Assembly (NCBI GenBank): GCA_964521525.1
Contig: CAZFTD010000134.1
Location: forward strand, 1-9,954
Direction of reading: 5' to 3'
Length of the DNA: 9,954 bases
Source of the DNA: CALEUX01 sp964521525
GTDB taxonomy: Bacteria; Bacteroidota; Bacteroidia; Bacteroidales; Marinilabiliaceae
Part shown: piece by piece, positions 1 to 5,648 of the stretch
Position numbering within the stretch: the stretch's first letter is position 1
Layout of the letters: the number at the start of each line of letters is the position of its first letter
The notes under the pieces: generated by a model
Told to the model about the DNA's origin: nothing
What the model saw: the letters and a program-made list of their open reading frames with translations, nothing else
Database searches by the model: none
Translations under genes and position numbers: made by a program

Positions 1-1
1 T

Positions 2-574
2 CCCGAACGCGATAAAGGGAACATTGCAAACCCCGGATGCTACCTTGTTTTTAAAAATAGCACTACAGAACCTTTATTTGTGCCATCGGGAAGTCAAACC
101 GGTTTTAAAGCAGTTGGAGCCTTTACTGTGCCAGTAAACGGAACAGTTGATGTGACCGCTGATTTTGATGTACGAAAATCAATTGTTAAAGCCGGAGCAA
201 GTGGCAAATACATTCTTAAGCCTACCATCAGGCTTGTGGTGGATAATCAGGCCGGCTGTATAAAAGGCGATGTTACCAATGCACCCGAAGCTGCTAAAGT
301 TGTTATTTACGCTTACGAGTCCGGGTCATTTACCGAAAGCGAAACCACCCCAGCTGAAGTTGAAGCACCACGATTCCCCAATGCAGTAAGCAGCGATGTT
401 GTTTGCGAACTTGGCAAATATCATATTGCATATCTGGCTCCGGGAACCTACGATTTAATTATTACTACGGTATCCGGAGATGAAGCCCCTGTTGTTGCTG
501 GCATTTTGGAAAATATTGTGGTTGAAAGTAAAAATTGTACTGTAAAGAATATAGATTTTAATATCTTTGAATAA
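2..574 (+). CDS. DUF4382 domain protein, C-terminal part (5' end outside window)
   Basis: The frame is open from the first base, so the true start lies upstream; 190 codons are visible. The GTG at 80 is internal, because in-frame codons before it encode plausible protein (a PERDKGN stretch, then a FKNSTTEPLFVPSG strand). The stretch DFDVRKSIVKAG followed by GKYILKPTIRLV matches, from memory, the hallmark end of DUF4382, a domain of secreted or surface-anchored Bacteroidota proteins. After it comes CIKGDV and a second beta-rich module with GKYHIAYLAPGTYDLIIT, which resembles a carboxypeptidase-regulatory-like or prealbumin-like fold. An N-terminal lipoprotein signal is expected for this family but cannot be seen here. 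The molecular function is unknown. A terminator follows the stop. The family call is fairly sure; the role is not. Confidence 0.75.
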   Translation, partial: PERDKGNIANPGCYLVFKNSTTEPLFVPSGSQTGFKAVGAFTVPVNGTVDVTADFDVRKSIVKAGASGKYILKPTIRLVVDNQAGCIKGDVTNAPEAAKVVIYAYESGSFTESETTPAEVEAPRFPNAVSSDVVCELGKYHIAYLAPGTYDLIITTVSGDEAPVVAGILENIVVESKNCTVKNIDFNIFE

Positions 575-610
575 ACCAAAAGCAAGTATTCAAAATTTGG
601 GTTAGGGTTG

Positions 611-650
611 AAAAGCCTGGGGATAAACGTATCTTCGGGCTTTTCTTTTT
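611..650 (+). terminator. Rho-independent terminator after the DUF4382 gene
   Basis: The inverted repeat AAAAGCC (611-617) and GGCTTTT (638-644) encloses a 20-nt loop. It is followed by a T-rich run (CTTTTT, 645-650), and it begins 37 nt after the stop codon. It probably ends the DUF4382 transcript and insulates the cysteate-synthase-like gene. The loop is long and the stem only 7 bp, so efficiency is uncertain. Confidence 0.6.
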
Positions 651-754
651 GTTATAAAATGGGTTTTAAAAACAATTCTTTAATAAAACAACTCATAGCA
701 GCTTTGATTTTGCATATAAGTATTTATACCCACCCTCAGTTTTTTTAATACTTC

Positions 755-762
755 TATTTTTG
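755..762 (+). promoter_or_regulatory. Possible -7 promoter box of the cysteate synthase-like gene
   Basis: TATTTTTG fits the Bacteroidota -7 consensus TAnnTTTG and lies 23 nt before the ATG at 786, which would give a short leader. No TTTG is present at the usual 19-21 nt upstream, so this is a half-match in a T-rich stretch where chance matches are likely. Confidence 0.3.
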
Positions 763-785
763 TTGATAAATTTTATATAGGAATA

Positions 786-2081
786 ATGGCTACTGAATTT
801 TTACCCACGCAATACTTACTTCAATCAGTTAAAACCGGTCAGGAATTTATTGATAAGGGCTGGACATTGGAAGCTCCAAACGAAAAAGACCCAACTCTTA
901 TCCGGGCTGTTTATGAAGAAGTACAGATCAATGTTAAGGATGAATCGTGGGGCATATTCCGTTTTGCCGACTGGCTGCCTGTTGACCGTTTCCTGAATGG
1001 CTCATCGGCCCCGGCAACTTATAAAAGTGAAGGATTGGCCAAACATCTTGGCTTGAAAAATCTATATATCACATTCAGCGGATACTGGCCCGAAAAAGGC
1101 GTAACCATGCGAACATGCTCTTTTAAAGAAACAGAATCGTACTCGGTTTGTGGCCGCTTAACTTCCGATATTAAAGGCGTTTTGGTTGTGGCCTCAGCAG
1201 GCAATACTGCCCGCGCTTTTGCCCGGGTTTGCTCCGATAATCAGATTCCATTATTATTAGTGGTTCCCGAAGATAATTTGGATGCACTTTGGTTTGACGA
1301 GCCCATTAACAGCCATGTAAAACTTATCTGCACCCGTAAAGGAAGCGACTATTTTGATGCCATTCACTTGTCGAATAAAATCAGTTGTCTGCCCGGATTT
1401 CTGGCCGAAGGCGGTGCCCGCAACATTGCACGCCGTGATGGCATGGGAACCACCGTTTTATCGGCAGCACATTTTATCGGGCGCATTCCCGACTACTATT
1501 TTCAGGCGGTTGGCAGCGGCACCGGCGCCGTTGCAGCTTACGAAGCCAATCAACGGTTGCTGGTTGATGGCCGGTTTGGAAACCACGTAATGAAACTAAT
1601 GGTATCACAAAACACCCCGTTTTTGCCGATGTACAATGCCTGGAAAGCGGATTCTCGCCAAATGTTGCCACTCGACGACGATTTGGCCCGCCATCAGGTG
1701 GAAGAAATTGTTGCTAAAGTATTGTCGAACCGCTGGCCCGCCTACCCCATTACCGGCGGATTGTACGATTGCTTAAAAGATGCCGGCGGCGATGTGATTG
1801 CCATTACCAATGACGAGGCTGCCGAAGCTGCCAAATTGTTCGAAAAACTTGAAGGTAACGATATTCACCCAGCGGCGGCAGTTGCCACGGCATCGCTCAT
1901 TAAGGAAGTCAATTCAGGTAATATTGATAAAGAAGCGGTTGTTATGCTTAACATTACCGGTGGCGGCGAGCAACGCATTAAAAAGGAAAAAGAGGTTGCT
2001 TATTTAAAGCCAAATCACATTTTTGAAATTGATGCCCCTACAAAAGAGATTCAGGATGTATTGAAAAAGCTTTTCTCATAA
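786..2081 (+). CDS. Cysteate synthase-like PLP-dependent enzyme (threonine synthase superfamily)
   Basis: The 431-aa product belongs to the fold-type II PLP enzymes. Visible hallmarks are the Schiff-base lysine in TCSFKETE (Lys114), the asparagine loop SAGNTARAFA (137-146), the glycine-rich cofactor phosphate loop VGSGTG (242-247) and TGGG near 391. The stretches FSGYWPEKG just before the lysine, EGGARNIARRDGMGT (208-222) and PFLPMYNAW (278-286) resemble archaeal cysteate synthase rather than ordinary threonine synthase. That enzyme replaces the phosphate of O-phosphoserine with sulfite to make L-cysteate. In methanogens cysteate feeds coenzyme M. In Bacteroidota a homologue supplies sulfonolipid (capnine) synthesis, which is the likelier role here by inference. 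No other sulfonolipid gene is in the window. The gene stands alone on the + strand between a terminator and convergent genes. Threonine synthase proper is the main alternative. Confidence 0.82.
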   Translation: MATEFLPTQYLLQSVKTGQEFIDKGWTLEAPNEKDPTLIRAVYEEVQINVKDESWGIFRFADWLPVDRFLNGSSAPATYKSEGLAKHLGLKNLYITFSGYWPEKGVTMRTCSFKETESYSVCGRLTSDIKGVLVVASAGNTARAFARVCSDNQIPLLLVVPEDNLDALWFDEPINSHVKLICTRKGSDYFDAIHLSNKISCLPGFLAEGGARNIARRDGMGTTVLSAAHFIGRIPDYYFQAVGSGTGAVAAYEANQRLLVDGRFGNHVMKLMVSQNTPFLPMYNAWKADSRQMLPLDDDLARHQVEEIVAKVLSNRWPAYPITGGLYDCLKDAGGDVIAITNDEAAEAAKLFEKLEGNDIHPAAAVATASLIKEVNSGNIDKEAVVMLNITGGGEQRIKKEKEVAYLKPNHIFEIDAPTKEIQDVLKKLFS

Positions 2082-2137
2082 AGAAGAAATAGGCTGACGT
2101 AGCAACGCGGAGCTCCGATTTAACGGAAAGGCAGGAG

Positions 2138-2237
2138 TTGTTAGTTGTTAGTTCTTAGCTCTAAGCTTCCAATACCTAACAGCTAACACCTAATACCTAA
2201 CACCTAACAGCTAACAGCTAACAGCTAACACCTAACC
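2138..2237. repeat. Heptamer tandem repeat array with inverted block in a convergent intergenic gap
   Basis: Nine contiguous 7-bp units of the form (C/G)CTAACA run without a gap from 2175 to 2237, with two single-base variants (CCTAATA and CCTAACC). Upstream, at 2138-2158, lie three units in the opposite sense (TTGTTAG, TTGTTAG, TTCTTAG). The two blocks can pair as an imperfect hairpin of about 21 bp with many alternative registers. The array ends directly against the stop codon of the minus-strand gene. It lies between two convergent genes, so a role as a bidirectional terminator or transcript-end structure is plausible. It could equally be neutral replication slippage. Confidence 0.8.
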
Positions 2238-3224
2238 CTACTTTCCGGCAAAATGTTTCATAAACTGAGTGCGGATTAATCCTCCCGGATTTTCGGTTTT
2301 AGCATAACCAAGCATACCTCTGAACGATTCAATGTCGGCAAATTCTTTACTGTCCATCCATTGTTTCAAATCGTTGTTCATAATTTGTATCTGGTTGATG
2401 CCGTTTTTGTAAACTGTTGAAGCTACCTGCACGCCTTTGGCACCAGCCAGAATCATTTTGGCAACTGTTTTCCCATCTGAAATGCCGGTAGTAGCTACCA
2501 AATCGCATTCAACTTTGCCCGAGGTTATGGCAATCCATCGTAATGGGAGTGTAAATTCACCGGGCTGACTAAAAATTGGTGCCGGAATTATTTCAAGGCT
2601 ATCGGTATCGTAATCGGGGCTGTAAAAACGGTTAAACAAAGCCATGCCCTTAATGCCGCTTTTTGAGAATTCGATAATTGTTTGCGCCAGATTTGAAAAA
2701 TAGGGACTGATTTTAATAGAAACAGGAATGGTTGCTTCGTTTAAAACAGCTTGAATAATCTCCAATGTTGTATTTTCATTTTGTCCCGGAGAGGCATTGA
2801 AATTGGCCGGAAAAATTGAAATGTTGAGCTCTAAGGCATCGGCTCCAGCCTCTTGCAGGTATTTGGTGAAATAGGGCCAGTTGTGAGCAGTAACACAGTT
2901 TATGCTGGCAATTACCGGAATCTGAAGATGCTTTTTGGCATCGTATATCAACCTTAAATATTCAGTAAGGGTATCATCAACGTCGTGCTCCTCGTAGTAA
3001 TCGTAAGTCTCGGGATACAGATAATTTTCCGAGTGCATTTTATTGAGCCTGTGATCGAGTTCAAGAATAATTTCCTCCTCGAACAGTGATTTTAAAACAA
3101 TGGCTCCGGCACCACTGGCTTCCAATTCAATCAGATTTTTAATATCGTTGGTTAAGCCGCTGCTCGCGGCAATAATCGGGCTCGGAAGATTAAGCCCCAT
3201 GTAAGTTGTGGAGAGGTTGGTCAT
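2238..3224 (-). CDS. Dihydroorotate dehydrogenase-like flavoprotein
   Basis: The 328-aa product has the (beta/alpha)8 FMN-binding layout of the class 1 PyrD family. It starts with a short strand and LPSPIIAASSG (13-23), then VLKS with Lys45, SIKISP with Lys171, and a C-terminal FMN-phosphate region TTGISDGKT (245-253) followed by AGAKGVQVAS (260-269). The family oxidises dihydroorotate to orotate in pyrimidine synthesis. Here, however, the loop that reads LNxSCPN in class 1 enzymes is LNISIFPAN (133-141), so the catalytic cysteine is absent. The substrate is therefore doubtful, and this is best called a PyrD-like oxidoreductase of unknown substrate. The ATG at 3224 lies 17 nt after the stop of the START-like gene, so the two are probably co-transcribed. 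Confidence 0.8.
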   Translation of the reverse strand: MTNLSTTYMGLNLPSPIIAASSGLTNDIKNLIELEASGAGAIVLKSLFEEEIILELDHRLNKMHSENYLYPETYDYYEEHDVDDTLTEYLRLIYDAKKHLQIPVIASINCVTAHNWPYFTKYLQEAGADALELNISIFPANFNASPGQNENTTLEIIQAVLNEATIPVSIKISPYFSNLAQTIIEFSKSGIKGMALFNRFYSPDYDTDSLEIIPAPIFSQPGEFTLPLRWIAITSGKVECDLVATTGISDGKTVAKMILAGAKGVQVASTVYKNGINQIQIMNNDLKQWMDSKEFADIESFRGMLGYAKTENPGGLIRTQFMKHFAGK

Positions 3225-3241
3225 AATTCATCTATTATGGT

Positions 3242-3631
3242 TTAAGCAGACCCTAACCCATGTTTTAAAACTTCAATCTGTCGGTTCCATAAGTCAATGG
3301 TATCTCTAACTTCATCGGAATCAACGTGGTCAATAATTACAAGGGCTACATCACCGGTAAGTTCATCCACGTGTATGTGGAATTCAAACCAGGCGCCTTC
3401 CATATCTTCATCAATCCACTGATAGCGAACCATTTTGTTTTCTTTGCGAAGTGCTTGTTCAGCTCTTTGCTCACTACCTTTCCAAATAAAGGTGAAAACT
3501 TTACCGTCCACCATTACATCGTCAGCGAACCACTCGGATAAACCACTTGGTGTAGCCAGACGGTTGAAGAGAATTACCGGGGATGTGTTGAGCAGATATT
3601 CCAGCTCGATTTTCTCTTTTAATTCGGCCAT
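3242..3631 (-). CDS. START-like domain protein (SRPBCC/AHSA1 type)
   Basis: The 129-aa protein is acidic and probably cytoplasmic, with no signal peptide or membrane segment. The pattern EKIELEYLLNTSPVILFNRLATPSGLSEWFADDV (split: ELEYLLNTSP, then LATPSGLSEWFADDV, about residues 9-39) is the opening helix-grip signature of SRPBCC/START-like folds. It continues with FTFIWKGSEQRAE, a WFEFHIHVDE strand pair and a long C-terminal helix (DTIDLWNRQIEVLKHGL). It matches, from memory, the small START-like family (START_2) of Bacteroidota. These folds bind hydrophobic ligands in a central cavity; the ligand here is unknown. It is the first gene of a two-gene unit with the PyrD-like gene. The ATG at 3631 is used because no earlier in-frame ATG is evident. 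Confidence 0.75.
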   Translation of the reverse strand: MAELKEKIELEYLLNTSPVILFNRLATPSGLSEWFADDVMVDGKVFTFIWKGSEQRAEQALRKENKMVRYQWIDEDMEGAWFEFHIHVDELTGDVALVIIDHVDSDEVRDTIDLWNRQIEVLKHGLGSA

Positions 3632-4244
3632 TTGATAGTTTTAATTATCGTTTTCGGTTTACAAGATAGTAGTTTTATCAAAAAAAAAAAATCATTATGC
3701 CATTATCTTCAAAAATTAATGTGGAAAGAATTTATTAACTATTTAATTTATTTGTCTTGTTTTATTAAAGACTATTAGAAGTATAGCCAATAGACAGATA
3801 GATAAGTTTTAATAGTAATAGATCGTTAGACTTTTAGATAAAAAGATTTAAGATGAGAACAATAGCCTGATATTCTGATGATTATGATTGCTTTGTGTTA
3901 TTTACTAATTCGCTGTTAATCAGCTTTATAAAAAAGTTTAACGAACCATTGAATAGATTATATAGAGAAAAATGATAATTGAAATAATTGTTTGATTTTT
4001 AGCTTTTTCTCATTTCAATTCTCGGATACCGATTCTCGCTATTTCACGATGTTCCAACTCCGTTACACTTCGAGTCTTTTAGTCTTGTGTCCAATCCCAA
4101 TTCTTGGCATTTCATTGCGATTCAACTTCGCATCTAATGATTTTTAAGTTAACAATTTTAGGCAGTCAATTAATTTTTTCTGTTTGGAAACAAAGAGGTT
4201 GAAAGATAAGATGTCTTTTTTTTGAAAAAAAAGTAAATGGTAGG
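3632..4244. other. Gene-free AT-rich intergenic stretch upstream of the tRNA
   Basis: I see no credible open reading frame in about 600 bp. Contents: the upstream region of the START-like gene, a run of 12 A at 3680-3691, low-complexity TAGA/GATA-rich sequence around 3775-3855, a 9-bp inverted repeat (AATTGAAAT at 3977-3985, ATTTCAATT at 4012-4020), and the degenerate repeat block listed separately. Base composition falls sharply compared with the genes to the left. Confidence 0.6.
4018..4133. repeat. Degenerate intergenic repeat block
   Basis: ATTCTCG or ATTCTTG recurs near 4018, 4032 and 4100. The last two copies are followed by similar tracts: (G/C)xATTTCA, a short variable stretch, TTCCAACT or TTCAACTT, then a TTCG-containing end. 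So 4030-4073 and 4097-4133 look like two diverged copies of one element of roughly 40-50 bp. It is richer in GC than its surroundings and does not code in any frame. It may be one member of a dispersed intergenic repeat family. Confidence 0.4.
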
Positions 4245-4276
4245 TTTGGAAGGAACCGGAATTAGGCTTACATTTG
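4245..4276 (+). promoter_or_regulatory. Bacteroidota-type promoter of the tRNA-Met gene
   Basis: TTTG at 4245-4248, a 20-nt spacer, and TACATTTG at 4269-4276 give a full match to the Bacteroidota primary sigma consensus (TTTG, N19-21, TAnnTTTG). Transcription would begin near 4282-4284, about 35 nt before the mature tRNA. This is the best promoter match I found in the window. Confidence 0.7.
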
Positions 4277-4283
4277 CAACCGC

Positions 4284-4305
4284 AAAAACAGGAATGCCTG
4301 TTTTT
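4284..4305 (+). other. Perfect 9-bp hairpin in the tRNA leader
   Basis: AAAAACAGG (4284-4292) and CCTGTTTTT (4297-4305) form a perfect 9-bp stem with a 4-nt AATG loop, followed by ATTTTT. It lies between the tRNA promoter and the tRNA 5' end, so it would be the very start of the primary transcript. It looks like a short intrinsic terminator, but could instead be a processing or stability structure of the pre-tRNA. Confidence 0.6.
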
Positions 4306-4318
4306 ATTTTTAATAATT

Positions 4319-4392
4319 GCCGAGGTAGCTCAGCTGGTTAGAGCGCATGATTCATAATCATGAGGTCGGCGGTTCAAGCCCGCCTCTCGGTA
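4319..4392 (+). tRNA. tRNA-Met (anticodon CAT), elongator type
   Basis: The sequence folds as a complete 74-nt cloverleaf without encoded CCA. The acceptor stem pairs 4319-4325 with 4385-4391 (two G-U wobbles, at its first and last pairs), with discriminator A4392. The D arm is GCTC/GAGC with loop AGCTGGTTA. The anticodon stem CATGA/TCATG has loop TTCATAA, with CAT at 4353-4355. The T arm is GGCGG/CCGCC with loop TTCAAGC. The anticodon stem lacks the three G-C pairs of initiator tRNA, so it is elongator Met. A lysidine-modified tRNA-Ile2 has the same gene anticodon and cannot be fully excluded. Its 3' end abuts the probable mobile region, and tRNA 3' ends are common integration sites. Confidence 0.92.
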
Positions 4393-4402
4393 CTTGAAAA
4401 TC

Positions 4403-4439
4403 AAAGGCTTACAAGATTCAAACATTGTAAGCCTTTTTT
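4403..4439. terminator. Strong stem-loop terminator, probably bidirectional
   Basis: A perfect 12-bp stem (AAAGGCTTACAA at 4403-4414, TTGTAAGCCTTT at 4425-4436) encloses a 10-nt loop and continues into further Ts on the + strand. It begins 10 nt after the tRNA. Read on the minus strand, the same stem is followed by a T-rich stretch and lies 44 nt beyond the stop of the Toprim-like gene, so it can end transcripts from both sides. Confidence 0.85.
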
Positions 4440-4440
4440 A

Positions 4441-4461
4441 TTTGCAACTAAATTTGCAACT
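4441..4461. repeat. Two direct copies of TTTGCAACT at 12-bp spacing
   Basis: TTTGCAACT occurs at 4441-4449 and 4453-4461, with a third 8-bp copy (TTTGCAAC) at 4273-4280 on the other side of the tRNA. Short direct repeats beside a tRNA at the edge of an element resemble integrase or excisionase arm sites. The upstream copy, however, is part of the tRNA promoter, so the match may be partly coincidental. Confidence 0.4.
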
Positions 4462-4480
4462 TTAAAAATGCGATTAGTAT

Positions 4481-5554
4481 TTAGTTTTTTAACATTCGAG
4501 AGTATAATCCGGGGCAATTATCTTTTACAAATTTGAAAAATTCTCCAAAGGTATTGAGTGATTTTTTTTCTTTTATCTTTAACTCCGTTGTAAGTGGATT
4601 TATTTGTTCCACTGGTTTTGGTAATGAGAAATCCTGATAATTGAAACGAACCAAATAGTCTGCTAAATCTAATCCTTGGTTTTGTTCCTCAAATGTCGCT
4701 TTCTGCTCTAAAAAATCAGATGTAACAATTTTGGTAATAGCTGATAACTCTGAGGCTTTATGGTGCCACTTTTGATACCCCTTAATGTCAGGAAATAGAA
4801 CCACATATCTACCTTTGAGAATTCTGCATTTTTCAATTGTTAGATTTGAAATACTACCTGTTGCAAGCCATATGAATTCCGGAAAATAAACACTGGCAAT
4901 TATGGCTGTTTTTTCACTTTCAACTATGGCAACCGGTTTTGAGTGCTCGTTAAGCAGGTGTTCCCCAAAGAGGCATTGTTGTAGCTCAAAATTATCGATT
5001 TTAAGGGCTCTATGCACCCATGTGATATGATTGAACGGTTCTTTTACTCGTTTGCCGTTATTAGGGTTATACAACATGATTTTTCCAGTTCTGATTTTCC
5101 CGAATTTGTCGATTTGCCAAAAAACGGTTGCTCCATTCCAGTATTTTGATGTTCCAATCGAATATTTGTGTGTTAATTCATCAGTTTTATTATACCCGAA
5201 CAAACGCACAAGATAGCTTACTAAACAATTATCATCATATCCCTTTAAACTGGCCTTATAGACTGCCGGGTCAATAAACGAGATTGCTTTCTTCTTAAAC
5301 CCCATACTGGTTACCTGATGGGACTTGATTGTCCTATAAATGTTTTCTGGTAAGTGATGGTCTTCAAAATATTGTTTTGGTTTATAGTGATACCCGCATT
5401 TGCTCTCTCGGTTGCATCGACCAACTTGAACACTAATGTATTGGCCTGTTTCAATATCTATGTAACGAGTAAAGACATTTTTATTATCACAACGGGGGCA
5501 ATTATAACGCGAAGCCACCCCTTTGTAGGGCTCTAATATATAACGGTGGTACAT
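4481..5554 (-). CDS. Zinc-ribbon and Toprim-like protein (DUF6371 type), mobile-element primase-like
   Basis: The 357-aa protein begins with a zinc-ribbon: CPRC (Cys19, Cys22) and GRCNRESKCGY (Cys47, Cys53). A middle region with VFWQIDKFGKIRTGKIMLY (144-162) precedes the Toprim-like part. There VAIVESEKTA (208-217) supplies the glutamate motif and VVLFPDIKGYQKW (251-263) the aspartate motif. GLDLADYL (294-301) follows. This arrangement resembles DnaG-type primases and is known from Bacteroidota mobile elements as DUF6371. The second motif has one clear aspartate (Asp256) rather than DxD, so priming activity is not assured. It is the last gene of the minus-strand cluster, 94 bp after the DUF3987 gene, and ends before a strong terminator. 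A role in element DNA replication is inferred. Confidence 0.75.
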   Translation of the reverse strand: MYHRYILEPYKGVASRYNCPRCDNKNVFTRYIDIETGQYISVQVGRCNRESKCGYHYKPKQYFEDHHLPENIYRTIKSHQVTSMGFKKKAISFIDPAVYKASLKGYDDNCLVSYLVRLFGYNKTDELTHKYSIGTSKYWNGATVFWQIDKFGKIRTGKIMLYNPNNGKRVKEPFNHITWVHRALKIDNFELQQCLFGEHLLNEHSKPVAIVESEKTAIIASVYFPEFIWLATGSISNLTIEKCRILKGRYVVLFPDIKGYQKWHHKASELSAITKIVTSDFLEQKATFEEQNQGLDLADYLVRFNYQDFSLPKPVEQINPLTTELKIKEKKSLNTFGEFFKFVKDNCPGLYSRMLKN

Positions 5555-5573
5555 ACAAATAAATATTGAGTAG

Positions 5574-5638
5574 TGGCATTTATGACATTTATGGCATTCG
5601 TATTATGCTCAAATGCCAAGAATGCCAAGAATGCCATC
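5574..5638. repeat. 3+3 inverted array of 9-bp repeats between the DUF3987 and Toprim-like genes
   Basis: Three consecutive 9-bp units, TGGCATTTA, TGACATTTA and TGGCATTCG (5574-5600), are followed after an 11-nt gap by three units in the opposite sense: AATGCCAAG, AATGCCAAG and AATGCCATC (5612-5638). The arms can fold as three 7-bp helices separated by 2x2 internal loops (one mismatch in the middle helix) under a 13-nt loop. The structure starts 10 nt after the DUF3987 stop codon and ends 19 nt before the Toprim-like start. No T run follows on the minus strand, so it is not a standard terminator. Iterons for replication, an operator, or an mRNA processing structure are the options. Confidence 0.85.
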
Positions 5639-5648
5639 TGTTATTTCT

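Noticed and set aside
1019..1671. Open frames on both strands inside the cysteate synthase-like gene
   Set aside because: They are shadows of a gene with clear catalytic motifs in its own frame.
2175..2237. Heptamer array as a CRISPR array
   Set aside because: The units are 7 bp and contiguous, with no spacers, and no cas gene is present.
4268..4457. CTnDOT-like attachment core (GTAnnTTTGC) near the tRNA
   Set aside because: The words at 4268 and 4448 match 7 of the 8 fixed positions only, the first belongs to the tRNA promoter, and no integrase is present to support the idea.
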